In this document: positions 8,663 to 16,627 of the stretch, one piece after another | Numbering within the stretch: the stretch's first letter is position 1 | Layout: each line of letters opens with the position of its first letter | Notes under the pieces: generated by a model | Seen by the model: only the letters and a program-made list of their open reading frames with translations | Told to the model about the DNA's origin: nothing | Database searches by the model: none | Origin: Clostridia bacterium | Lineage (GTDB): Bacteria > Bacillota > Peptococcia > DRI-13 > SV3-B141 | NCBI GenBank assembly: GCA_018433015.1 | Contig: JAHDSB010000193.1 | Span: 1 to 32,232, forward strand | Reading direction: 5' to 3' | Length of the DNA: 32,232 nt | Made by a program: the position numbers and the translations under genes

Positions 8663-8722
8663 AGACCTTCTCAAAGCAGAGTTGTCCTACTCTAGTTGCT
8701 TTGCAGAAGGTCTTTTGTTTTT
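8663..8722 (+). terminator. Terminator of the DUF362 gene
   Basis: The arms AGACCTTCT (8663-8671) and AGAAGGTCT (8705-8713) are extended inwards by CAAAGCA/TGCTTTG pairing and followed by TTTGTTTTT (8714-8722). Confidence 0.75.
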
Positions 8723-8758
8723 CTAAGTGTTATATAAAACCGCAAAAAAAATTTAAAA

Positions 8759-8807
8759 TTATATTACAGTATAGCAGGAAATTTTGAAGTTATATCGTAA
8801 TATATAA
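8759..8807 (+). promoter_or_regulatory. Candidate operator pair upstream of the XRE-cupin gene
   Basis: TATATTAC (8760-8767) and its exact reverse complement GTAATATA (8797-8804) flank a 29-base gap. Each lies inside its own imperfect palindrome (8760-8773 and 8790-8807). This spacing upstream of an autoregulatory-type HTH gene suggests two repressor dimers and possible looping. Only the repeats are seen; binding is inference. Confidence 0.4.
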
Positions 8808-8859
8808 AAAACCTACAAAAAAAGGTAGCTTATTATCTAGAAATATTTGGAGGTAATTA

Positions 8860-9402
8860 ATGGAGCACATTAGTAAAAAAATTCGTGAGATTCGTACTCA
8901 GCAAGAATTGACCTTAAAGGATTTAAGCGAGAAAACGGGGCTGTCCGTAAGTTTCCTTTCCCAGGTAGAACGGGGAAGTTCCACCTTGGCTATCACATCT
9001 CTGAAAAAAATAGCTGACGCTTTAGGTACAACAATAACCAGTTTCTTTACGGAACATAGTGAACAAAGCTTTTTTGTTAACAAAGAGGCTCAGGAACCCT
9101 TTCGTTTGGAAGGTTCTAATGTAGATTATGTAAGATTGGGAGGCGTATTTGCAGGGAGAATGTTGGAACCTCTCCTGGTAACTCTGCCTTCCGAAAGCAA
9201 ACGTACAGTTACTTTTAATCATCCGGGGGAAGAATTCTATTATGTTTTAGCAGGGAAGGTTATTTTCAATGTAAATGGAGAGGAGTTTACTGTGGGTCCG
9301 GGAGAATCTCTTCATTTTCCTTCCCATCTGCCCCATTTCTGGTTGAATCCCTGGAAAGAAGCAGCACAAATCTTATGTGTTCTCACTCCAGTAATATTTT
9401 AA
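8860..9402 (+). CDS. XRE-family transcriptional regulator with C-terminal cupin
   Basis: 180 residues: a Cro/XRE helix-turn-helix at residues 5-62 (IREIRTQQELTLKDLSEKTG, then LSVSFLSQVERGSS) and a cupin_2 sensor barrel at about 100-178 (HPGEEFYYVLAGKVIFNVNG, PSHLPHFWLNP). This two-domain form (PuuR/SinR-like) usually represses a catabolic operon and responds to its substrate or product through the cupin pocket. The start is fixed by TGGAGG, nine bases upstream. It is the first gene of a same-strand run with hyuA 24 bases downstream, hyuB and a small cupin gene, so it is the likely local regulator. Repeats at 8759-8807 are candidate binding sites. Confidence 0.92.
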   Translation: MEHISKKIREIRTQQELTLKDLSEKTGLSVSFLSQVERGSSTLAITSLKKIADALGTTITSFFTEHSEQSFFVNKEAQEPFRLEGSNVDYVRLGGVFAGRMLEPLLVTLPSESKRTVTFNHPGEEFYYVLAGKVIFNVNGEEFTVGPGESLHFPSHLPHFWLNPWKEAAQILCVLTPVIF

Positions 9403-9426
9403 AGAAAATATAGAAAGGAGCTTATT

Positions 9427-11469
9427 ATGCGAGTAGCCACTGATATTGGAGGTACTTTTACAGATTTAGTTTCTGTAGACAAAGACGGAAAAATTACTAT
9501 TGGAAAAAGTCACAGCACACCACCAAATTTTGAACAGGGTGTAATCGATGTATTGGAGAAAAGTGAAGTGAATATTGGCGAGATTGAAGCTTTTATTCAT
9601 GGAACCACTGTTATCATTAATGCCTTGACAGAACGAAAAGGGGTTAAAACAGGATTAATTACTACTAAAGGTTTTCGTGATGTTCTGGAGATTGGCAGGG
9701 GAAATAGACCCGATCTTTTTAATGTACGTTTTCAAAAACCCGTACCCTTTGTACCCCGTTACCTGCGCCAAGAAGTAGCAGAACGTATGAATTACAAAGG
9801 GGAAGTACTTACTTCTCTAAATAAAGAAGAGCTAAAAGAAATAATAGCTTATTTTAAACAGGAGCAGGTAGAGGCCCTGGCTGTGGCTTACCTTCACGCA
9901 TATGCCAACCCCCTCCATGAAGAAGAAACTGTAAAACTCATTAAAGAACTGTGGCCGGAAGTAGCTGTAACCGCCTCCTACCAAGTTACTAAAGAGTGGC
10001 GGGAATATGAGAGAACCAGCACCTGTGTATTGAATTCTTATGTAAAACCCATTGCCGCTTCATATATAGATAAATTAGAGGCCCGACTCGGTGAAGTAGG
10101 CCTTAAAGGAAAAAAATATATCATGCAGTCTAATGGAGGTACTACAACATTTAATCAGTCTAAAGAAACCCCCATCAACATGGTGGAATCAGGACCGGTA
10201 GCAGGAGTCTTTGGGGCCGCTGTTTTAGGGAAAATTTTAGGAGAACAGAATATTATAGCTTTTGATATTGGTGGTACTACGGCCAAATGTTCTTTGATTG
10301 ATAATGGGGAAGTAAAAGTAAATACAGATTATAAGATAGAAAAAACGGATCGTACGGCAGGTTATCCTATCAAAGTACCCGTAGTAGATATTGTAGAAAT
10401 AGGTAATGGAGGAGGGTCCATCGCTTGGGTAGATGAAGCCGGGTCTCTTAAAGTAGGGCCTCATTCTGCTGGTGCAGTACCCGGCCCCGTAGCTTACGGG
10501 AGGGGAGGAACAGAACCTACTACCACTGATGCCAGTTTGGTAACAGGGAGATTATCGGCTAAGAATTTTGATAATGAAGTAAATATCCCCCAGGTCAAAA
10601 AAGTTATTCAAGAAAAAGTGGCCCAAAAATTTAATATTTCTGAGGATGAAGGAGCCTTGGGAATTATTCGTATTGCTAATTCCAATATGTTAAATGCTTT
10701 AAAATTGATATCGGTTAGAAAAGGGTATGATCCTCGGGATTTTGCTATGGTAGCCTTCGGCGGTGGAGGTCCTATGCATGCCGCGGTGTTAGCAAAAGAA
10801 CTGGGCATAAAGAAGGTTATTGTACCTATAGCGGCTTCCGTATTCTCTGCCTGGGGTATGTTAATGACGGATTTGCGCAATGATTATGTACAGACTTATA
10901 TCAGACGTTTTAATCCTTCCGTCCTTACTGAACTAAATAAGGCATGGGAAGAAATAGAGCAACAAGCTTTGATTCAGTATCAGGAAGAAGGTATCCCCCA
11001 AGATAAGATTGTGTTTATGCGCTTCGCGGATATGCGTTATTTAGGGCAGGAGCATACCGTAAAAGTTCCCGTGCCTAATGGACTCTGGGATGAGGGAACC
11101 GTAGGGGAAGTTATCCGTCGTTTTCACGACTTGCATGAACACCATTACACCTTTAAGCTGGAAGAAGCCCAAACGGAAATTGTTAACCTTCATTTAGTGG
11201 CCTTAGGGACAGTTAAAAAACCGGAGCTTTATAAATTGGAGAAGGTGACATCATCTGGCCAGGAGGCCTTAAAGGAAGTACGACCGGTACTTTTTGAAGG
11301 TGAAGGCTGGAAAGATACTAAAGTATATGAGCGAGAAAAACTGGGAGCGGGAGCAACGATTGCCGGCCCTGCCATAGTAGAAGAAACCACAGCTTCTACC
11401 GTTATCTATGCCGGTCAGCAAGTATGTGTTGACGAATATGGCAACCTGATTATTAATACGGGGGTGTAA
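9427..11469 (+). CDS. Hydantoinase/oxoprolinase family subunit A (HyuA-like)
   Basis: 680 residues, the usual length. It opens with the ASKHA ATP-binding motif DIGGTFTD (residues 6-13), then HGTTVIINALTERKG near residue 62, a second phosphate-binding segment FDIGGTTAKCSLI near 280 and AFGGGGPMHA near 445. The layout is Hydant_A_N followed by Hydantoinase_A. The family (5-oxoprolinase, N-methylhydantoinase HyuA, acetone carboxylase beta subunit) uses ATP to phosphorylate a carbonyl or amide for ring opening or carboxylation, working with a B-type partner. Here that partner starts 3 bases downstream. The exact substrate cannot be told from sequence. AGGAG eight bases upstream supports the start. 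Confidence 0.92.
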   Translation: MRVATDIGGTFTDLVSVDKDGKITIGKSHSTPPNFEQGVIDVLEKSEVNIGEIEAFIHGTTVIINALTERKGVKTGLITTKGFRDVLEIGRGNRPDLFNVRFQKPVPFVPRYLRQEVAERMNYKGEVLTSLNKEELKEIIAYFKQEQVEALAVAYLHAYANPLHEEETVKLIKELWPEVAVTASYQVTKEWREYERTSTCVLNSYVKPIAASYIDKLEARLGEVGLKGKKYIMQSNGGTTTFNQSKETPINMVESGPVAGVFGAAVLGKILGEQNIIAFDIGGTTAKCSLIDNGEVKVNTDYKIEKTDRTAGYPIKVPVVDIVEIGNGGGSIAWVDEAGSLKVGPHSAGAVPGPVAYGRGGTEPTTTDASLVTGRLSAKNFDNEVNIPQVKKVIQEKVAQKFNISEDEGALGIIRIANSNMLNALKLISVRKGYDPRDFAMVAFGGGGPMHAAVLAKELGIKKVIVPIAASVFSAWGMLMTDLRNDYVQTYIRRFNPSVLTELNKAWEEIEQQALIQYQEEGIPQDKIVFMRFADMRYLGQEHTVKVPVPNGLWDEGTVGEVIRRFHDLHEHHYTFKLEEAQTEIVNLHLVALGTVKKPELYKLEKVTSSGQEALKEVRPVLFEGEGWKDTKVYEREKLGAGATIAGPAIVEETTASTVIYAGQQVCVDEYGNLIINTGV

Positions 11470-11472
11470 GAA

Positions 11473-13230
11473 GTGATAAGTGATAAGGAAAGTAAAGGTT
11501 ATCAAGATCTTTTTACTTTGGATATAGTAAAGGATTCCTTAGTAGCAATTGGTGAAGAAATGTTTTATGCTCTGGCTCGTACTTCTATGAGCCCTATCAT
11601 CTATGAGGTATTGGATTATGCCAGCGGTCTAACAGATAATAAAGGACAGCTTCTTACTCAGGGTAATGGAGTAACGGGATTTATCGGGCTTTTAACCTTT
11701 ATGGTTAAAGAAACACTTCATAAATTTAAAGCAGGAGACTTAAAGCCGGGAGATATTATTATCATTAATGATCCTTACATGGGTGGGGGTTCCCATTTAT
11801 CTGATGTTGGTCTAGTAATGCCCATCTTCTATCAAGGTGAGTTGGTAGCTTTTTCTGCCAATAAAGCCCACTGGACTGAAGTGGGAGGTAAGGACCCCGG
11901 TTCCTGGACTACTGATTCCACAGAAATTTTTCAGGAGGGTTTACAATTCCCTTGCATTAAACTATTTGAAGAAGGAAAGCTTAATCAGGCTGTAGCTGAT
12001 ATAATTAAAGCCAATGTACGTTTCCCCGATTTATCTTTAGGAGATATGTGGGCGCAAGTAGCGGCCCTGCGGACAGGAGAAAGACGATTCATTGAGCTGT
12101 GCGATAAATATAGTAAAGACATAGTTTTGGCTTCTATTGAGCGTCTCTTAGATCAAGGAGAGCAAATGACCAGAAAGGAACTGGCCCAACTGCCTAAAGG
12201 AACCTATGAAGCCGTGGATTATATTGATGACGATGGGATGAGTGATGAACCTTTAAAGGTTCAAGTAAAAGTAACAATTACCGAAGATCAATTTATCTGT
12301 GATTTTCGTGGCAGTCATCCCCAGGTTTTGGGGCCTGTAAACTGTTCTTATGCAGCTTTGGTATCGGCAGTGCGAACCATATTTTTAGCTGTAACTAATC
12401 CTTCCCAAGATGTTAATGATGGGATTTTCCGACCATTGGAGATTATCGCCGATAAAGGTTCTATTTTTGCTTGTGAGCGCCCGGCTGCAGTTTCCACGTA
12501 TTGGGAAAGTATGATCTACGGTTCGGATTTGGTTTGGAAGGCTTTGGCTCCCGTTTTACCACATCGTTTAACGGCAGGTCATTTGTTATCTGTAGGAGCT
12601 ATTGTTCTAGCGGGAATGCATCCTGATACTAAGGAGCCTTTCCTTATTGTAGAACCCTCGGCAGGCGGCTGGGGTGCCGGTGAAGGCAAGGATGGGGAGA
12701 CAGGTCAATTCTGTATTGGAGACGGGGAAACCTTTAATGTTCCCGTGGAAGTGGCTGAAACCCGGTATGGAGTACGAGTTGATGAATATAGTTTAAGAAC
12801 TGATGGTGGCGGTGCCGGCAAATATCGGGGTGGTTCCGGTGTAATCCGTTCTTACCGCGCTTTAACAGATAATCAAACTATCACTGCTACCTTTGGACGT
12901 CACAAATTCTTACCCTGGGGTGCAGGGGGAGGTAAAGAGGGGACCAGAAATGAGTTTGATATAATTAAAGCTAATGGAGAAAAAGCTGGTCCCTTTGGCA
13001 AGTATGCCCGTTATCCCCTCAACAAAGATGATGTGGTGCATTTGATTGCTGCCACGGGAGGAGGATATGGCAATCCTTTAGAACGAACTCCGGAAAAAGT
13101 GGCCTGGGATGTAAAAAATGAATATATAAGTAGCACCCAAGCTAAAGCTGATTACGGTGTAATAATTAATCCTGAGACCTTTATGGTAGAAGGCATTACA
13201 GAGGAACGGAAGCAGAAGGAGAGAAGCTAA
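11473..13230 (+). CDS. Hydantoinase/oxoprolinase family subunit B (HyuB-like)
   Basis: 585 residues with a GTG start, 3 bases after the hyuA stop, so translation is probably coupled. The glycine-rich NDPYMGGGSHLSDV (residues 99-112), the conserved FSANKAHWTEVGG and the C-terminal RTDGGGAGKYRGGSG are standard for the Hydantoinase_B family (N-methylhydantoinase B, 5-oxoprolinase C-terminal half, acetone carboxylase alpha). It should form the hydrolytic or carboxylating partner of the upstream HyuA subunit. No gene for an acetone carboxylase gamma subunit follows; a cupin gene does. This argues for a ring-opening amidohydrolase rather than an acetone carboxylase, as inference. The substrate is unknown. 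Confidence 0.92.
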   Translation: MISDKESKGYQDLFTLDIVKDSLVAIGEEMFYALARTSMSPIIYEVLDYASGLTDNKGQLLTQGNGVTGFIGLLTFMVKETLHKFKAGDLKPGDIIIINDPYMGGGSHLSDVGLVMPIFYQGELVAFSANKAHWTEVGGKDPGSWTTDSTEIFQEGLQFPCIKLFEEGKLNQAVADIIKANVRFPDLSLGDMWAQVAALRTGERRFIELCDKYSKDIVLASIERLLDQGEQMTRKELAQLPKGTYEAVDYIDDDGMSDEPLKVQVKVTITEDQFICDFRGSHPQVLGPVNCSYAALVSAVRTIFLAVTNPSQDVNDGIFRPLEIIADKGSIFACERPAAVSTYWESMIYGSDLVWKALAPVLPHRLTAGHLLSVGAIVLAGMHPDTKEPFLIVEPSAGGWGAGEGKDGETGQFCIGDGETFNVPVEVAETRYGVRVDEYSLRTDGGGAGKYRGGSGVIRSYRALTDNQTITATFGRHKFLPWGAGGGKEGTRNEFDIIKANGEKAGPFGKYARYPLNKDDVVHLIAATGGGYGNPLERTPEKVAWDVKNEYISSTQAKADYGVIINPETFMVEGITEERKQKERS

Positions 13231-13231
13231 A

Positions 13232-13552
13232 GTGGAGATCATAAATATTACAGAGGTTGAAGGACCTAAAAACGCTGATGTTGATATGAAGACAGTATTT
13301 GCTAAAGAGGGGGTTACTATGGGTACCGTAGTAATACCTCCCGGAATTAGAGCTCCCTTAAAAGGGGCTGGTTCCCATGAAGGAGACGAATATTCTATCA
13401 TTTTGAAAGGCTCCTTATTAACGGAAAGCGGTGGGAAACAATACAGAGTTAGTGCAGGCCAGGCTACTTTTATTCCCGCGGGGGAGGCCCACTGGGCTTT
13501 GAATGATGGGACTGAGGATTGTGAGATTATTTGGACCCTGGTGAAATCCTGA
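13232..13552 (+). CDS. Small cupin-domain protein of the hydantoinase operon
   Basis: 106 residues, a single cupin_2 barrel covering almost the whole protein. The two cupin motifs are visible: GSHEGDEYSIILKG (H49, E50/E53) and PAGEAHWALN (H87), so a metal site with reduced histidine content is possible. The start is a GTG one base after the hyuB stop, served by AAGGAGAG inside the end of hyuB. A strong terminator follows at once, so it is the last gene of the operon. Possible roles are a metal-dependent isomerase or epimerase preparing the substrate, or a binding protein. Its barrel resembles the sensor domain of the first gene, so both may recognise the same ligand; this is inference. Confidence 0.88.
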   Translation: MEIINITEVEGPKNADVDMKTVFAKEGVTMGTVVIPPGIRAPLKGAGSHEGDEYSIILKGSLLTESGGKQYRVSAGQATFIPAGEAHWALNDGTEDCEIIWTLVKS

Positions 13553-13559
13553 AAAAAAG

Positions 13560-13585
13560 CCCTACCTTTTTGAGGTAGGGTTTTT
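13560..13585 (+). terminator. Terminator of the hydantoinase operon
   Basis: Stem CCCTACCT (13560-13567) with AGGTAGGG (13573-13580), 5-base loop, then five T. It separates the operon from the M24 peptidase gene. Confidence 0.85.
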
Positions 13586-13690
13586 ACACATCTAGATAAA
13601 ACTTGATTAGTGTGTTTTTACTGCTAATTAGCAATCAGGAGTCAAGGCTTAAGGTTTAACGTTTGATACTATTATATGAGGGGTGATATT

Positions 13691-14779
13691 ATGAATTATT
13701 ATCAACAAAGGGTAAACAGAGCACAGACTTTATTACAAAAGTTAGGCTTGGCAGCAGTACTGGTGACAACACCTCCTAATTTTTATTTCTTTACTGGGAA
13801 ATGGCTTGATTCCCATGAAAGGTTGCAAGCCCTTATTATTAAACAAACAGGATCTCCAGTTATGCTGGTTCATGAAATGGCTAAGGAACAGGTTAAAACC
13901 ATAGCAGGTGTGGAACAGAAGTTTTGGCAAGATGGCGATGATGCTATTGGGATCTTGAAAAATCTTTTACCTCCACAAGGTACGGTAGCTGTTGATAATA
14001 ATTGGCCCAGTGCCAATTTGTTACAGCTCATGTCTTTAACAACAACTCTTTCCTTTCGGGATAGTACTGCTATTTTAGGCCAGCTTCGCTTGCATAAGGA
14101 TGAATTAGAGGTTAAACTCCTGCTGGAATCAGGTCGCGCTGCCGATGGAGTAATGGAGAAAATAAGTAAATATTTGCGTCCGGGACTTTCAGAACAAGAG
14201 GCCGCTATCAGAATAAAAGAGTTCTTTGAGGAAGAAGGAGCTCCTGAGCTTTCTTTCCCCACGATTGTAGCTACGGGACCTAATAGTGGCATACCTCACC
14301 ATGAAACGGGGGATAGGGTTATAGAAGAACAAGATATAGTGCTCATTGATATGGGAGGAATAAAGAATTATTACTGTTCTGATATGACGAGAACCTTTGT
14401 TTTAGGGGAACCGGAAGAGGAATTTAAAGAAATATATGAAGTAGTAAGGTTGGCCCAGGATGAAGCTGTGAAGAAGATTAGGCCGGGGATAGCCATGCAA
14501 GAAATCGATTTGACTGCCCGCGGAATAATTGAAAAGGCAGGATTCGGACCTTATTTTACTCATCGTACCGGACACGGATTAGGCATTGAGGTTCATGAGG
14601 AACCCTTCCTCACACCAACAAATTCTAATTTGTTAGAGGAAGGGATGGTAGTAAGCGTAGAACCAGGAATCTACTTGCCTGATAAATTTGGTGTAAGAAT
14701 CGAAGATATAGTAGTAGTAAGGGCTGAGGGAGCTTTAAGGTTAAACAATTTCCCTCATGAGCTAAGGAAAATTAGATAA
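13691..14779 (+). CDS. M24-family aminopeptidase (Xaa-Pro peptidase type)
   Basis: 362 residues: a creatinase-type N-terminal domain (1 to about 125) and a catalytic pita-bread domain (about 130-360). All five dinuclear metal ligands are present in order: D220 (IDMGG), D231 (SDMTR), H295 (TGHGLG), E324 (VEPGIY) and E338 (RIEDI). It most likely removes N-terminal residues before proline from peptides in the cytoplasm; other M24 members hydrolyse creatine-like amidino compounds, which would be of interest next to a hydantoinase operon. The start at 13691 is preferred because GAGGGGTG ends six bases before it; an in-frame ATG at 13676 overlaps that RBS. It is separated from the hydantoinase operon by a terminator. 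Confidence 0.9.
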   Translation: MNYYQQRVNRAQTLLQKLGLAAVLVTTPPNFYFFTGKWLDSHERLQALIIKQTGSPVMLVHEMAKEQVKTIAGVEQKFWQDGDDAIGILKNLLPPQGTVAVDNNWPSANLLQLMSLTTTLSFRDSTAILGQLRLHKDELEVKLLLESGRAADGVMEKISKYLRPGLSEQEAAIRIKEFFEEEGAPELSFPTIVATGPNSGIPHHETGDRVIEEQDIVLIDMGGIKNYYCSDMTRTFVLGEPEEEFKEIYEVVRLAQDEAVKKIRPGIAMQEIDLTARGIIEKAGFGPYFTHRTGHGLGIEVHEEPFLTPTNSNLLEEGMVVSVEPGIYLPDKFGVRIEDIVVVRAEGALRLNNFPHELRKIR

Positions 14780-14795
14780 TATGGGAAAAAGTAAC

Positions 14796-14831
14796 AAAAG
14801 GATCTCTGTTTCAATCCAGAGATCCTTTTTT
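14796..14831 (+). terminator. Terminator of the M24 peptidase gene
   Basis: A perfect 13-bp stem, AAAAGGATCTCTG (14796-14808) with CAGAGATCCTTTT (14817-14829), 8-base loop, T run to 14831. Confidence 0.9.
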
Positions 14832-14972
14832 CAATAATATATGTCTTTACTGTAACTATTTTGTAACCCAAATCTGGCCGAATGTATTAAACTAATAAGT
14901 AAGGACAGGGACAAGAATTTTTTCTTCACATATTATATATAAGTCTAATAGACATCAGATAGGGATGAGGAC

Positions 14973-16049
14973 ATGACAGAAAAATCTATAAATCGCCCAA
15001 AAAGAACGAAAGCAATGAAAGTAAGATACATAACGTTCTTAACATTTATAAGTGTAGCAGTATTATTCTTTATTTTAGGGTTAGGATATAATGAAAAAAC
15101 AAAAAATATGTTGGCGGTAGATAGTGATAGTGCCTCAAGAATTAAACATCAACAGGAAATTCAGAAGGAACCGGAAATACAGGAAGCTCTGCAAGAAAAT
15201 GAAGAAATACAAGAAAATGAAGAGCTCGGGGATAAGAAACAAGGTGGGACAGAACAAGAAACCAATGTAATAATTGATCAAGGGGAAGTAACAGAAAGAG
15301 TTACGGAAGCAGACGAAAAAGCCCCTGAAGAAGATGAAATAGTCTCGGAAACAGAACAAATAGACAGTGGGCAACCAGAAAACCCAGGAGAATTAGCAAC
15401 TATAGAGACACCAGAAACACCGGCAGAACAACAGGAAATAATTAAAAAAGTAGCATATCTCACTTTTGATGACGGACCGACCCACGTAACAGGAAAACTT
15501 TTAGATGTATTGGCCCAATACAATATTAAAGCAACTTTCTTTATGTTAGAACCCAATATGAGAAAATATCCGGAGGTTCTGACGCGTATGGTGGAAGAGG
15601 GTCATGCCGTAGGTTTACATGGAGTAAGTCATAGAAAGAATAAGTTCTATCAATCTAAAGATACGGTAGTGGGAGAAATGTCCACAGCCCAAGCAACTCT
15701 AAAAGAATTAGCGGGTGTGGAATCCCAGTTAATCCGCGTTCCTTATGGAAGCTATCCTCATATGAAAAAATCTTACATAGAAGCTGTTCAACAAGCCGGC
15801 TTTTTCTTATGGGATTGGAATGTGGATAGTAAGGATTGGTTTTACAATGATGCAGAAATGATTGATAATACTGTCAGGCAGCTGGTAGCCTTAGAAAAAA
15901 GAAATGAAGAACCCGTTATATTGATGCATGATCGGGTCCAAACTATCCCGTATGTAGCAAAAGTTCTGGAATATTTAATAAACAATAATTATGATATTCG
16001 CATAATAGATACAGAAATTACACCTGTAACTTTTAGTAGATCTAAATAA
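14973..16049 (+). CDS. Membrane-anchored polysaccharide deacetylase (CE4/NodB)
   Basis: 358 residues. A basic N-terminus and one membrane span at about residues 18-37 act as an uncleaved signal anchor. An acidic Glu/Gln-rich linker follows to about 158, then a NodB domain to the C-terminus. Catalytic motifs are TFDDGP (D166, D167), the metal pair HGVSH (H216, H220), RVPYGSYP and LMHD near the end, so the enzyme should be an active metal-dependent N-deacetylase of peptidoglycan or another cell-surface amino sugar, acting outside the membrane. GATGAGG about 5 bases before the ATG sets the start. PgdA-like enzymes protect the wall from lysozyme; which polymer is used here is not known. It is a single-gene unit with a bidirectional terminator downstream. 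Confidence 0.9.
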   Translation: MTEKSINRPKRTKAMKVRYITFLTFISVAVLFFILGLGYNEKTKNMLAVDSDSASRIKHQQEIQKEPEIQEALQENEEIQENEELGDKKQGGTEQETNVIIDQGEVTERVTEADEKAPEEDEIVSETEQIDSGQPENPGELATIETPETPAEQQEIIKKVAYLTFDDGPTHVTGKLLDVLAQYNIKATFFMLEPNMRKYPEVLTRMVEEGHAVGLHGVSHRKNKFYQSKDTVVGEMSTAQATLKELAGVESQLIRVPYGSYPHMKKSYIEAVQQAGFFLWDWNVDSKDWFYNDAEMIDNTVRQLVALEKRNEEPVILMHDRVQTIPYVAKVLEYLINNNYDIRIIDTEITPVTFSRSK

Positions 16050-16052
16050 AAG

Positions 16053-16087
16053 AGCAGGACCTTTTCTTTAAAGGAAAAGGTCCTGCT
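16053..16087. terminator. Bidirectional terminator
   Basis: Stem AGCAGGACCTTTTC (16053-16066) with GAAAAGGTCCTGCT (16074-16087), 14 perfect pairs. CTTTTATTT follows on the minus strand and TCTTAT on the plus strand. It serves the converging deacetylase and DsrE genes. Confidence 0.85.
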
Positions 16088-16114
16088 TCTTATATTAGTA
16101 ACTTAGAAGGGATA

Positions 16115-16489
16115 TTAATTTAATTGTAATGTTGTTTGGGCATTATCTAAAAGATCTATCACATCTGGTAAATTTATGATCTCTGCAGTTTCTAAAAGTT
16201 CTTTTTCGGCAATGTTATTATGCTTGAGACATGCTAAGCAGACTTTTATCATACCTCCCTGTTCTAAATAATCTTTAAGTAAGTCTTTAACTGGTCTAAA
16301 AGGTTCCCCGATATCTATATCATTAACATAATCTTTGCGCGCAATGTGAACACCATCTACCAAGAGAATAATGGCAGTTTTATGTCCTTTTTGCAGGGCT
16401 CCCAGGGCAGCAGTAAATGCTACGGTAACATTGTTTTCATTATTTTTGTTATAGCCTAAGGTAACAACAAAAGATGGGAAATTTGTCAT
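16115..16489 (-). CDS. DsrE-family sulfur-relay protein
   Basis: 124 residues of the DsrE/DsrF/TusD-like Rossmann-type fold: N-terminal strand FVVTLGYN, then AFTAALGALQKGHKTAIILLVDGVHIA, and IKVCLACLKHN carrying C84 and C87. Family members carry persulfide on a conserved cysteine near this position and pass sulfur between TusA/rhodanese-type partners; C84 or C87 is the candidate here. No such partner lies in the window. AGGGGG about 9 bases before the ATG supports the start. The gene has its own near-consensus promoter, with a long palindrome at the transcription start, consistent with control by a persulfide sensor. The exact sulfur acceptor is unknown. Confidence 0.87.
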   Translation of the reverse strand: MTNFPSFVVTLGYNKNNENNVTVAFTAALGALQKGHKTAIILLVDGVHIARKDYVNDIDIGEPFRPVKDLLKDYLEQGGMIKVCLACLKHNNIAEKELLETAEIINLPDVIDLLDNAQTTLQLN

Positions 16490-16514
16490 ATTTAGAACCC
16501 CCTTATCAAGTTAA

Positions 16515-16545
16515 GTTTCAGATACCCCCAAGGGGTATCTGAAAC
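16515..16545 (-). promoter_or_regulatory. CstR/CsoR-like palindromic operator at the DsrE transcription start
   Basis: A perfect 14-bp inverted repeat, GTTTCAGATACCCC (16515-16528), CAA, GGGGTATCTGAAAC (16532-16545). It begins 26 bases upstream of the DsrE start codon and directly follows the -10 box. The core ATACCCC-N3-GGGGTAT resembles sites bound by CsoR-family copper or persulfide sensors (CstR). No T run follows on either strand, so it is not a terminator. The regulator itself is not in this window. Confidence 0.6.
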
Positions 16546-16546
16546 A

Positions 16547-16575
16547 ATTATAGCATTAAATTTTTCGTTTATCAA
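16547..16575 (-). promoter_or_regulatory. Strong sigma-A promoter of the DsrE gene
   Basis: Minus strand: TTGATA (16575-16570), exactly 17 bases, TATAAT (16552-16547). The predicted start lies inside the adjacent palindrome. Confidence 0.8.
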
Positions 16576-16591
16576 TATTATTTAGCAGATG

Positions 16592-16624
16592 AAAAAAGAA
16601 CCGCTGAGCTCAGCGGTTCTTTTT
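16592..16624 (-). terminator. Terminator of the ECF S-component gene
   Basis: A palindrome centred on CCGCTGAGCTCAGCGG with flanking A/T runs (AAAAAGAA and TTCTTTTT). It lies directly after the S-component stop codon on the minus strand and before the DsrE promoter. Confidence 0.85.
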
Positions 16625-16627
16625 AGG

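Noticed and set aside
13078-13401. 107-codon antisense frame across the end of hyuB and the cupin gene
   Set aside because: It is the shadow of two well-supported genes and lacks a Shine-Dalgarno or family resemblance.
11473-13552. Acetone carboxylase operon
   Set aside because: HyuA/HyuB are homologous to its beta and alpha subunits, but no gamma subunit gene is present and a cupin takes its place.
13586-13690. M24 peptidase as a fifth gene of the hydantoinase operon
   Set aside because: A strong terminator separates them. A functional link is possible but not shown by the sequence.
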